Shown here one piece after another: positions 1-11,200 of a stretch of 64,000 bases of DNA. The position numbers and the translations under genes were made by a program. The first letter of the stretch is position 1; the number at the start of each line of letters is the position of its first letter. The notes under the pieces are model-generated. The model had not been told where the DNA came from. It saw nothing but the letters and a program-made list of their open reading frames with translations, and searched no databases. Origin of the DNA: Branchiostoma lanceolatum (taxonomy: Eukaryota; Chordata; Leptocardii; Amphioxiformes; Branchiostomatidae). The stretch covers positions 2,322,501 to 2,386,500 of the forward strand of contig NC_089724.1 in the NCBI RefSeq assembly GCF_035083965.1, written 5' to 3'.

Positions 1-317
1 ACTTGATGTTTTCTGCTTTTGAAGACGCATCGTGTTGCTTTGATTCTAAGTTGAGCCCTAATCGGTCAATATTACGCTGTAGAAAACAACATCTTTATAG
101 ACCGATTTCATTGGAAACCGGATCAGAATCGTAGGCGTGGTCATCCATCTTTGGCAAAAGAAGGTGATAAAAGATTTGGGTCTTTAAAACGACTTGGACT
201 CCGCTCTGCCATGCTCGACAAGAACCTGTGGCGTCATCTGTGTCACCTCACAGAGCTGACTGAACCGAGGTTCGATCAGAAACAGTATTTAGTCTATCAC
301 TAACGAGGATATTGTAC
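1..317. other. Intron sequence of P0; no exon seen
   Basis: This stretch lies downstream (minus strand) of the lectin exon that ends at 318. By analogy with P3, P4 and P5, the next exon should code the second half of the lectin domain (tryptophan-serine motif, then a CDLC-like motif). I found no such exon here, so it probably lies beyond the left edge of the window. No RNA gene or repeat is evident. Confidence 0.5.
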
Positions 318-3300
318 CTGAGATGGCGGATCCATCGCTGTACAGGAACGCCGGCGGTGCGGCCTTCATCGCCAGCCAGTTGGAAGCTCCACTGGTGGCC
401 GCGATCTTGTCAGCGAGGAAACTTTGCTGCCGATCGTCTTTCACGTCCACCATGCGGCCGGAATTGGCACTGCAGGCCCTTGTCGCATCTTGGTGGGTAA
501 GAGCGGTGGGCGAGAACTGGTAGCATTCTCCCGCAAAGGTCACTGGAATTTAGAAGAAGGTGAAACAAACATTTTGATGTATTGAAAAAATTGGGTCAGA
601 AATGTAAAGAACGAGGTAATGATTATTTGTGACCAAAACTAATCAAACTCTCAAAAATCCTTTTTGGGTTGCTTCGCTTTATGATTATCACAAGCATTAT
701 TAAAATCATCGATGACATCATATATCATGCAGTTTAGGCTAAATTTAAAGCTAACCTACCAGTCTTGTTTATGGGATGATTTTGATATGAGGTAGAGATG
801 GTTGATGATGATGACATGAGCAAAACTATAGACAAACAAAACTGTAAGACAAAATGTAGTAAAATTCATACCTGTTTCACAGTGTTTTCCTGTGGTGTCT
901 TTAGGGCAGACGCAGCTGTAGCCGTCCACGTGATCCAGGCAGGTCCCTCCCAGCCAGCAAGGGTCGCTCGCGCACTCGTCGAAATCTGCATTCAGACGTT
1001 TAATCTAATTAAATTTTACTGTATTTAATTTAGATTTGATTAATCTAAATCTGTTTTATCTAATCAGATATGAAACGTAATCTTAGACATTTTGAAATAT
1101 CTATAGCTTCTGTTCTGTCCAATGACTATACATCTTTTGGCAATCATTTGTATTATGATTTTGAGGCCTCTGTCTTGTGTTTCTCCGCAAACAAGCAACA
1201 CAGTGCTAGCTCCTCACGGTATTGAGCAAATTAGAGTAGTATCCGCAATACCAAATGCAATTAGATCGATACTTAGGATTTAAGATGATGAACACATTAA
1301 TTATGAAGCGTTCGAGTATTAATTGGGTAACTAACTAACCTTGGTCACAGTCGGTCCCTTCCCAGCCGTTCTCACAGCTACAGGTGTAACCCGCCTTACC
1401 GTCCGTACAGGTTCCGTGTGCACATGGGGAGGACGCACAGTCATCGATATCTGAAGGGAAAGAAAATAGATAACTCGCTAAGTTCAAAAGATAGGATTCT
1501 TCTTTTTGGGTTAAGATAAATCAAAACAAATGCGACTTCTTATACCTCTGGATTCATTGATGGCTACATGGATAGAGAATTGAAATAGAAAATAACGAGC
1601 CCATACTCAAAGTTCCCTTTCATGTATATAACAGAAACAAAACACTAACCTTGATCACAGTTGGTCCCTTCCCAGCCGTTCTCACAGCTACAGGTGTAGC
1701 TCAAGTAGCCGTCCGCACAAGTTCCGTGTACACATGGGTAAGACGCGCAGTCATCGACGTCTAAAGCTCATGTGCAGGAAAGGAAAACACAATCATCGAA
1801 ATGCATGAATATCAGAAAGAAACATTTTATGCTGTTGTGTGTATGAAGTTGTTTTCAAACGTAACACCACCAAAATGTTTTGCAACTTGGAATCATATCC
1901 ATACGCAAACAGGATGTCAAGGTTGACCGATTCTCTCAGTTTGCTTTGCTACTTACCATCTACTCCAAGTAACTCTATCCTCAGTCTTGGAGCCCCGACG
2001 AAAGATTGAGGGTTGACGAGGAAATACCGTGCGTAGATGTACGGGTTGAAGTTCTGTTGGACGATAGTTTCGTTGTCGCTGTTACCGCTGAAGATCTGAG
2101 GAAGAAAAGTTTGAAGTACAGAAAAATGTGAAGCAATTTTCTATATAAACACAGGTTTAAAATGAAGATTTGCTGTTCTTCATCTAAATCGCCTTCATTG
2201 TCATTGCTAAGCCGAAAACAAGTCTTTCAGACAGTCTGATCAACATCGTACTTATTTCTTCAACAGGCTATTGATATACTTTTGATTATACAGTGTATAT
2301 CTGTATACTTACAATAAAATTGCAGTTTTACATTGCTAATTCAATAAAACTTTATTTGTTGGATCACTTTGGCCGTAATCTTTAAAAAAATCTTCAAAGA
2401 AAAGAAGAGAGTCCCTACCTACCAACCCTATTTTTTTGCAGAACCATAGCCGGAAAAACAATATTCACACAATCTAGGCCTAACCCTGGTAAGCTACTAT
2501 GTGAGGTGGGGCTACTTGTGATTGTCTTCTGGTGTGCGACCACTGGTTTGCTTGTCACGCTTGGCAAGTAAAGAAGAGATATGTTCTTCTCTGTGCACCA
2601 AACCATGGGCAAACAAGGGTAGGAAGCCAGGTATAACCTACCTCCATCAACTTTACGAGGATGCATGCTCACGTTGAAATAAAAGGTATAATCTAGAGCT
2701 TTGCGGAAGATATTATTAATGTCTCCCAAAGTTATATATTTCATTTCAAAATGTATGATAATGTTGTTGTATCGTTAAAGTGTTTATCATGTACGATCTA
2801 CTTACCGTCTAACTAAATGAGACCTACGCTCGGTACAAATCAAATGTATTGTTATTTTTTTTTTTTTCGTTTTCTGTTCAAGTCGTCGGCGAGCAGGTTA
2901 TAACTATGACCCTATGTCAAAGAATGTTGTATACTGGACGGTTGAGAGAAGAACGGCTAGCTGGGCAACCCTGGCATGTAACTACATGCTGAACCTATGG
3001 ATAAATAAATAGACTGGTTAATCCAACAGTTGCCATTTAAACACTAACCTTTGCGCTCCCGCCATTTTCCGAGTAGAAAATTAAAGCCGATGAGTTGTCC
3101 GTCTGGTATCCAATCCTGTAGGTGCTGACGTAGCCATCTCCCTGTCCCTGGGTCTGGATAGCATAGATGTATCGGTTGTACTGCAGGTCCACGGCCAGGA
3201 AGTCAAAACCTTGTCCTGTGCCCTGCCACGCACCATCGCCGTTCAGACGGCCCCTGTACGCCTCGGATCCGTCTAGTTGGGATGAAGCTGTCATACATCG

Positions 3301-3570
3301 ATCCGGGATGGTTGTATTATCCTGCACTCCGAAGGGTTGGTACAAGCCGGGTGACACGCCGCTCACTGTAGTAACAAGAAAAATTACAAAGTCTGCTGGT
3401 TGACGATCATGCACATTTTGTGCAAACATTTTCTGTTTTCTCTTCTTATGCATCAATTGACTCATCATCACCGATCAAAGGAAAAAGACAGGTCCACTAC
3501 TTTTATACAAACCTTGTGAAGATGCCAGCCTGGCGATCATTGCCACCATCAAGACCAACAGCGTCCGCAT
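318..3570 (-). CDS. P0: secreted discoidin-EGF-C-type lectin protein, 3' end outside the window
   Basis: Exons, minus strand: 3570-3513, 3365-3049, 2095-1957, 1760-1650, 1450-1340, 985-872, 542-318; the rest lies beyond the left edge. All junctions have GT/AG ends and matching phases. The start ATG (3570) opens a hydrophobic signal peptide (MRTLLVLMVAMIARLASSQ). Residues about 20-171 are an F5/8 type C (discoidin) domain: PDRCMTASS, RLNG, FLAVDLQ, a TQGQGDGYVSTYRI stretch, and ARYFLVNP near its end. Three EGF repeats follow, about 37-38 residues each, with DVDDC/DIDDC/DFDEC calcium-binding starts and the Asp-hydroxylation pattern C-x-D-x4-Y-x-C-x-C. The last exon seen is the first half of a C-type lectin domain (ECYQFS, ATRACSANSGRMVDVKDD, WLAM), 358 residues in all so far. 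Discoidin and lectin modules usually bind glycans or lipids, so a recognition or adhesion role is inferred. The EGF-lectin part is paralogous to P3-P5; the N-terminal domain differs. Confidence 0.85.
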
Positions 3571-5340
3571 CTTTGCCAAGTTTAGTTTAGACTGGGATGC
3601 GAGTGGAGGTTGTAACACAGTTACTGGTCACCGGGCCCGCTGTTTGGTCTGGGCCTGGGGAGGAATACTGTATCACAAAATAAACATCACATCCTTGACA
3701 ACAGCGGCGCGTGCAGAAACTTTCTAAACTTGCACATTAAAATGTAGTTTGACGTACTAACAGCGGCGTAAGGTGGACATGGTAATGCCACTGTTTATAA
3801 AGACTGAGGGGTAACTTAGGACGGTGAACGACCGAACGGTCGAATGACGTCAGGTGCAAAATGCAGAAAATGTTGTACTTTGGAGTTCTTAGAGTGAACG
3901 ACTGAACGGTTGAATGAGGTAGGGTACACAAGAAAACAAATATTGTGTACACGATGAAATTGCTACAGCCTTAGAAATAAATAAAAAAAATAATTCTTTA
4001 TCGACCAAAATTAATCTCGACGTATAGACCTAAGGAGTTGACGAATTATTTGGCATCAGGCCCGATATCGCCCTTTGTAAATATCGGCTGACAGTTTATA
4101 CAGCTACAGTTTATAGAAAAAAAATGTTCCAAACTTGTCACTACTTTCATTCCGACGTAATCGGTAGCCTTAATTAAAATGCATGTACCTTGCAACAAAA
4201 ACCTTGAAGATTCTTTTTCAAGGAGTGATGATCAATAACAAGAGAAGGGTACACATGTGTACGTGTATGCTATTCAAGTAACACTAAGTACAAATGTTAC
4301 CAACATGTTTGGACATTGAATGTAACGTTAATCAGAAAAATGTTGTGTGTCCTACAATGTTTCAATTTTATTGTCCAGCTATTTACAATAGCAATGTTGT
4401 GTGAACCAATAAAAAAGCATCAATCCCTATTTCCTTCTCAGTCAGAACGCCATAAGCATGAATTTATGAAGAGAAACGTCTTTAACAAAGTCGTTGAGCG
4501 GTCAGCTGTGTTTTTTATGTCACCTGTTTGACTGAACTAACATTTTATTGGCTAAAAATTGAAACGCAGTAATTGTATTTTTTCAACCACATCGACGACT
4601 GGTGGGCATAAGTGCATCAGCATATTAGATTACAAGTAACATGAAATCAATCTATTTATCTTTTGCAAAACGTAGCAAAATGGAAAAAGCCTAACGTGCT
4701 ATCTGAAGTCAAGTATTTCGCATGGATAATCAGGTGAACAATTTCACCCCTGACCCACGTTTGTGTTCACCTCTGACCTCACCACGGAAGGGCAGGTTAC
4801 ACCTGTTTACGTGGAGAGAAAAGAAAACACACCATAGGAAGCAGGTTAGACTTTGAAACATGTATGCAAGTATTTGATACCTAGTGTGGTAGTATGAGTT
4901 TGTTTCTGTGGAAAATGTATCACCTCAAGGTGATATTTTTTAGGCCTTTTAAGAATGTGAACATGGTAAAAGTGAATGGGGAGGGGGAGGGGGGCGAAAA
5001 CAAACACACCTGCGACCTAGCTACAAGTACATACTACAGACAAAGTGGCCGGTTTTGAGGGAATGAAATGCTATCGAAAATGTAGTTTGTATATTTATGA
5101 GGCATTAATAACCAATATGGAAGCACCTAGAGGTTACTAGTGAAATCGACCAACTTCAAGTTGTTGGGAGGGGTGTGTGGCTGATTGAAACAATTATTAG
5201 CCATGGAAGTTAAACATGGAGTTGTTCTGCACTTGATAAAAATCTATGATTCAAAATACTTTGTTTCTGTTATCTTGATTCTATCATCAACACTAATAAC
5301 TTTTTATTCTTTTTTTATTATTCATCTATTTTCTCAATAG
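3571..5340. other. Intergenic region between P0 and the zinc-finger gene
   Basis: This is the divergent interval between minus-strand P0 and the plus-strand zinc-finger gene, so promoters of both should lie here, perhaps with a 5' exon of the zinc-finger gene near its right end. I see no convincing TATA box just upstream of P0, and the block shared by the P1-P5 promoters is absent. Short ORFs here have no recognisable motifs. AT-rich, otherwise featureless. Confidence 0.4.
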
Positions 5341-5436
5341 GCAAGGGCAGGATGTGGGTATCCCACTCGAGTTTCATCTGCTAAGGTCTCCCACCAGGTT
5401 GACTGCAACAGCAAGACAAGCTATGCTGAAGACCAG

Positions 5437-6612
5437 ATGGCAGCTCAAGAAATGAATCTGAATAACGTTGGTAGGAAACCCTACATGTGTGACATGTGTG
5501 GGTATAGGACGGTTAGGAGATCTGAACTGTTAGCACATATAAGAATCCACACAGGAGAGAAGCCCTACAAGTGTGACCAGTGTGACTATTCTGCTGCACA
5601 GCGCTCCACCTTGAATTACCACAAAGCGAAGCACACTGGCAAGAAACCCTACATGTGTGGCGAGTGCGGGTTCAGGACAGCCCGAAAATCTACCTTGACT
5701 ACTCATATTAGAACCCATACAGGTGATAAACCCTACAAGTGTGACCTGTGCGACTATTCAGCAGTTATTAAATCGTCTCTGGATGCCCATCTCAAGAACC
5801 ACACCGGTAAGAAACCCTTCATGTGTGGGGAATGTGGATTCAGGACGACTCGAAAGTCTAACCTATCTGCACATATGAGAACCCATTCAGGAGAAAAACC
5901 CTACAAGTGTGACCAGTGCGACTACTCTGCAGCAAAAAAATCAAACTTGGACGTTCATATTTTAGCAAATCACACCGGTGAGAAACCCTACATGTGCGGG
6001 GAGTGTGGGTACAGGACCGCTGTCAGAACTAACCTATCTCGACATATGAGAAAACACACAGGAGAGAAACCCTTCAAGTGTGACCAGTGTGACTATTCTG
6101 CAGCAAGTAAATTCTGTTTTGACAAGCATCTAGCAAAACACACTGGAAATCAAGAGAAACCCTACATGTGCGGAGAGTGTGGATACAGGACGGATCAAAA
6201 GTCTCACCTTCTTCAACATTTGAGAATCCATACTGGTGAAAAACCCTTTAAATGTGACCAGTGTGATTATTCTGCGACACAGAAATCTAGTTTGCAGGGG
6301 CATCTACTAACTCACACTGGTGACAGACCTTTTATGTGTGGGGATTGTGGATACAGGGCACAGAGAAAGTCTGACTTATCTCGACATATGAGAACTCATA
6401 CAGGAGAGAAACCATACAAGTGTGACCAGTGTGACTATTCTGCTGCACAGAAATACAGTCTGGACCTGCATCTAGCTACTCACACTGGTTACAAACCCTT
6501 CAAGTGTGGGGAGTGTGGGTACAAGACAGCTCGAAAGACCCACTTAACCCAACATATGAAAACACATGCAGGAAATTTAGGAGTCCATAGAACACTAACC
6601 TCTGTGAAGTAG
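5437..6612 (+). CDS. C2H2 zinc-finger protein, 13 fingers
   Basis: This 391-residue ORF codes 13 consecutive C2H2 fingers (C-x2-C-x12-H-x3/4-H) at about residues 16-376, joined by TGEKP-type linkers. It is likely a nuclear DNA-binding regulator. Two finger types alternate strictly until the last: odd fingers read (Y/F)MC(G/D)xCG(Y/F)R, even fingers (Y/F)KCDxCDYSA. Finger 13 mixes both (FKCGECGY). This points to growth by duplication of two-finger units. There is no KRAB, BTB or SCAN domain in this exon. The frame stays open upstream from 5341, directly after a splice-acceptor-like TTCTCAATAG, so this is probably the last exon and an upstream exon is likely; the ATG at 5437 is the first Met in the open frame. 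Finger 8 has a phenylalanine-rich middle (SKFCFDKH) and finger 6 a three-residue-longer His spacing. Confidence 0.85.
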   Translation: MAAQEMNLNNVGRKPYMCDMCGYRTVRRSELLAHIRIHTGEKPYKCDQCDYSAAQRSTLNYHKAKHTGKKPYMCGECGFRTARKSTLTTHIRTHTGDKPYKCDLCDYSAVIKSSLDAHLKNHTGKKPFMCGECGFRTTRKSNLSAHMRTHSGEKPYKCDQCDYSAAKKSNLDVHILANHTGEKPYMCGECGYRTAVRTNLSRHMRKHTGEKPFKCDQCDYSAASKFCFDKHLAKHTGNQEKPYMCGECGYRTDQKSHLLQHLRIHTGEKPFKCDQCDYSATQKSSLQGHLLTHTGDRPFMCGDCGYRAQRKSDLSRHMRTHTGEKPYKCDQCDYSAAQKYSLDLHLATHTGYKPFKCGECGYKTARKTHLTQHMKTHAGNLGVHRTLTSVK

Positions 6613-6827
6613 TGATATGTTTTCCATTTATGATCAGGTACCATTTTATTACAACATTACAGTAGCTAGCTGACAATGATAGGTGTACTGCCCTTTATGT
6701 GAATTGCTGTTAATTGTATTTTCTTCTGAATATACTAGAATTGCCGTTAATTTTTTTTAGGAGAAGACCTCTCTACCAAGAGAAGAGTTCCCAATATGTT
6801 GATAAAATGTTTGAGGTATAATGATTC

Positions 6828-6833
6828 AATAAA
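6828..6833 (+). terminator. Poly(A) signal AATAAA for the zinc-finger gene
   Basis: AATAAA lies 216 bp after the zinc-finger stop codon on the same strand. Position and sequence fit a 3' UTR of about 240 nt. Confidence 0.5.
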
Positions 6834-6975
6834 TTTGATTGGCAGATGTGATAAGGTTGGCACATTTGTATGGTTGTTAATCGGATTGGATTCATTTGGC
6901 TGTATAGAATGACATACAGCCATGATGGTACATGTTGGTGTAAACACCTGTCGTTGCTTATCCCATGTTGGTCCT

Positions 6976-7292
6976 CTCTCTCTCTCTATCCAATTTAACG
7001 TCTTTTGTTCCCCATCATCTGGGGGTTAGACGTGCTTGCACATGGATGGGGAAGCCCCAGAACTCCTCATCAAGTGCAAGTCCTTTTTTGTAGCAAGAGT
7101 TTTTACGGCTGGATGCCCTTCCTAACGCCAACCCAAACCCTGCTGCTGGGCTTAGGACATGGGAAATGTGTGTTAAGTGCCTTTCCCAAGGGCACAACGT
7201 CTGGGTGCATGTCCGGACATGTCTGGGTACTCCACTGGAGATTGAACCTGGGTCTTATTGGTTCATAGCCGGATGCTCTGCCACTGTGCTGA
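6976..7292 (-). mobile_element. tRNA-derived SINE
   Basis: On the minus strand the element starts with a tRNA-like head: an A-box-like TGGCAGAGCATCCGG and a B-box-like GGTTCAATCTC about 30 bp apart. A shared core follows (TTGTGCCCTTGGGAAAGGCACTT) and it ends in a GA-rich tail at 6976-6995. The core recurs at 23,390, 41,955 and 56,240. This is a retroposed SINE, not a tRNA gene. Confidence 0.7.
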
Positions 7293-8210
7293 CGCCAGTC
7301 AAAGACATGTTTGGGATATCCAGCAGACGAGTAGTTTTGCTTGCGACCAGTTTGAGATATCCCATATGGAACTCATAGCGCATCTGGGATATTGACCTAT
7401 TTGGGATATGACCTCCCCCACCTCAACTACCAAGGACATCGTGTTTGCCACCAGCTTAGTTCATATGTAGCAATGTTTGTGTAGGAGTTAAGCTGCAAGT
7501 TTAACACTAGAGATTTCTATGGCAATAAATCGATCGAGTTTATCGATGAATCTATCATCTTCCTGCAAGAATCGTACAATCTCGTGAGGAAATTTCCTCC
7601 CCAAAACCTCATATATTCCATGCTTTGACACCCCCCTTTCAACACCTCCCCCACAAAAATATGAATAAGAGTTACACGTTTCTATGAAATAAGAACTGTA
7701 ACATGTGACGACAACTCATATTGCACAGAGAAACGAGACGTTCGCATTTATGCTGTGAAGCTTTATTGCAATGAGAATTGTAGGTACAGTACGTTTTCAC
7801 TACTGCATCCGCAAATCTTAGTGAATGCAGTCCTTTGTTGATAGTATGATTTGCATTTTCAAACATTGCAATCTTTGTCATTGACATGTTACATATCTGG
7901 AATTGTGTCGAATGAAATTGGTCAACTTCCGTGTGTCTATTATCATCTGCTTCATTGATCACATAAATCTTTAATCTTTTTTTCAAAATTCTAAAACAGC
8001 TCATCATATACCTATGATAGGTATACATCATACCTATAAGCAATGACTGTAATTGTTACACTCGTGCGGTTGGTATATTGTTTTATGTGAAGTTTCCTTT
8101 GGGGGTTGGGGGGGGGGGAATTCAGCAAGGAAGGGAAATGTAAGAATCAAAAGAGTGGATAGAGCTGAGCTACATTGGGTTCCTTGCAGGCGTTGTGGTC
8201 ACGGTTAGGC
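7293..8210. other. 3' flank of the thrombospondin gene; no further gene seen
   Basis: This interval holds the probable thrombospondin 3' UTR (8210 to about 7745). Left of it is sequence with repeated TTTGGGATAT-like words (7310-7410), probably a decayed repeat. A G-rich tract lies at 8101-8119. Nothing else is recognisable. Confidence 0.4.
7762..7767 (-). terminator. Poly(A) signal AATAAA for the thrombospondin gene
   Basis: TTTATT on the plus strand reads AATAAA on the minus strand, about 445 bp after the thrombospondin stop codon. It is a plausible polyadenylation signal but could be chance in AT-rich DNA. Confidence 0.4.
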
Positions 8211-11200
8211 TCACATCTGGCTGTAGTCAGAAGGCACGTTGTCTGAAACACACATCCATCAAGCTAGAGTTAGTATTTACTGGTGACATGTTAAATTCTT
8301 CTCAGAAAGAATAATAACAAGTTAATTAAAGTTCCTTGTCAATATCGATTTGTATATGTCAGTGTTTACTAGTGTACAGCCATAATCTTCTCGAAAAAGC
8401 TGTATCATTGTTTATTATTTATTGTTTCGCATTTGTACAAGTATTCTAAAACAGAAATACAGGGCAAAAAAATGCAACTTAACAATAGGAATTATATCAT
8501 AAATTGTACATAACTCAAAACTAAACAAAATTAACGATGAAAGATAAGTTGAACTTATATCATAAATCCTAATAGACGAAAGATACGAGGGAACTCAAAA
8601 TTATAATGTTAAGGTATTTGACATAATGAGGTACGTTAATATGACCAATGGTAATCATAATTAACAAGTGAAGAAATATATCAAAAATTAAACAAAAAAT
8701 TAATTATCAAATACTAATGATCTAACATTTAGTATTATGATTATACTGTACAAACATGTACTTAAAATCCGACAGCCGGGGTACGAATAAACACGAATAT
8801 GTAGAAAACATCTAGTTTTAGCAGATAATCGTGTTGCGACAATGACCTACCGTTGCACTTTGTGACGAGATCCGACCAGATGACGTCCTGCTGGGAGTAG
8901 CAGTACACCCCGAGCCGCCCGCCACGCAGGGTGACGTCATGCAGGTTACCGGAGTCCACAACCAGCTGGCTGCCGGAGTACAGCTTCAGCCTGGGTAAGT
9001 TTACATGAATATTGATATTTTCTCATCTACATCTTAAGGAGAGACACAGGACTCAGAACAGTTACGAACGCTATTTGAGGAAGGGATTACCGGCGTAAGG
9101 CATCCAATCATGTCCTTGACGACGACGAGGAGGTATTGAGTCAATGTTAAAGTCAAAAGCATCCTGTCATTAGTGTATAGAGTAACAGAGAAGAAAATAA
9201 ACATGATTTTTTTTTTTACAGTGGATAGTGCGTACATGGTACTAACAGCAGTTCTAACCACATATCATTCTCATGCTTTCGAGAAGGTCTTCTAGAAGAC
9301 TGATGGCACAATCAAGTACAAAACATGGTGTTTTGAGCTCAAGGCACTTTGACATTGAAACATTGCCGTCCCTGATACACCTGGTCTTCCTGACTGGTAA
9401 TGTATACCTGATGAGTCCGATGTCGGGAAGATGCTTCAGCTCCCAGCGGTAAGCAGTCTGGTCACTCCAGCCGAGCTTGTTCGGGTCTTCCCACAGCAAC
9501 TTTGTCTGGGCAGAAACGTGGAAAAGTGACCGTCACTTCACTATGCTATCATTAGACAGATGTAAACAATCCTGTATTCAATTGCGACAAAGTATTAAAA
9601 GGATCATTCGTTGGCTTTAAAAATCTTAAATCAATATTACAGCTTCTTAAATGGCGTTTAATACTTATAATAACAAGTTAAACTTGCAGACGATACTCTT
9701 CTTACCTGTCCCTGCACCTTGTCTGCCGTCCACAGAGCCGATGCCAGGTCCTGGCCGGGTCCAGTTGTCGAGTATACCAGCTGTCAATACACCACAGGAT
9801 TAGCATTGTATCAATGTTTGTTGCGCCAAATAGTGGTCAGAAACTGATGTTGCGTGTAAAACGGTGGATATCATCATCATAACCATCATTGTTATGTTTC
9901 GCGCATGTCAGAAGCTGCTTGCAATTAGGCGAGCCATCAATTAGGCGAGCCTCCTACCCACACAACATGTCAGCAAAGTCTCGTTCCACAATCTTTTTTT
10001 CCAGCTAGTTCCAGTTCAGAACAGTTATGAGCAGTTGCATCCGCGACCTTGCATCCGTGACTTTGCGACGTGACACAGCCAATTTAGCAGCCACAGCCTA
10101 TGATGAGAACATACCTTCAGCTGAACACCCGCCTCTCCACCGCTGCCGCCCCCTGCCTGCTTCCAGGACACCAGGTAGAAGCGAGAGTTGCTCTGGTAGC
10201 TGAAGACGAAACCCACAAAGTCGTCATCAACCTGGGTGTTTACGAAGAAGGTTCCACGATACTCCACACTGCCGAAGTTGGTCATTCCTGCGATGTTGAG
10301 AGTAACATTTATATGTATCATCAACATACTGTATGCACCATGCAGACAATGATCAGAACATTTGGATGAGAAACAACTACTGGCGCTAGCGATTTAGCTT
10401 TGGTCACAAAAGACCTATTAGATTAGACATCACTTTCTGAAATCCCTTCTGTTAGATACTTTCAATGTGAAGACAATTGAAACCTAGACTATTATATAAG
10501 TAGATGTGTGGTATTAAAGCTGTTACCTTTACTTCACTGTAAAATCATCGATGTAAAACATCGAGAATATCCGAAAGATCATACATAAAGCACGACACGA
10601 TGATGCAAATGGAATGATACGTACCGAGAAGGATTCCAGGATCACTGTTCAGCTTCTGGGTGATCTCGGCACCCTGTGGGGAAAAAGGAAGGATTTGCAC
10701 AACTTACTGCTGGTTTTGTTTGAGAATAATGATTTTGGTGAAAGGCATCCATAAACGAAGATCTCACCTGGTTACTGAACTCCCAGTGTGGCGGGCTGTT
10801 GGAGTTGACGTCTCCAAGGTTGACGGTGAGATACTTCCTGAAGTCTGTGCTGCTGATGACGTTATTTGCTGGACACACGTCATCGGCGTCTAACACGCCG
10901 TCATTGTCAAAGTCAAGGGTGCAGACATCTCCTATACCATTTCCTGTAAAACATATCAAGAAACTGGTAACTAGAAGCACATATATATAGCTCTGTTATC
11001 AAATGATGTACTAGAATATGCATCTGTTTTTCCCAACTTGCCACACGGATGAAAACACAGATGGATTACCTACACATGTACAGAAATGAAAGATCATTTC
11101 AACGACAGAGAGATCTGAGGGCATCAAGACAAACTTACCGTCGAAGTCGGTCTGGTTCACATTCGGCAGGAGGCGGCAATTGTCAACATCATCAGCGACA

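Noticed and set aside
7230-7292. Second tRNA-like head
   Set aside because: Same reason: SINE head followed by the shared SINE core and a GA-rich tail.
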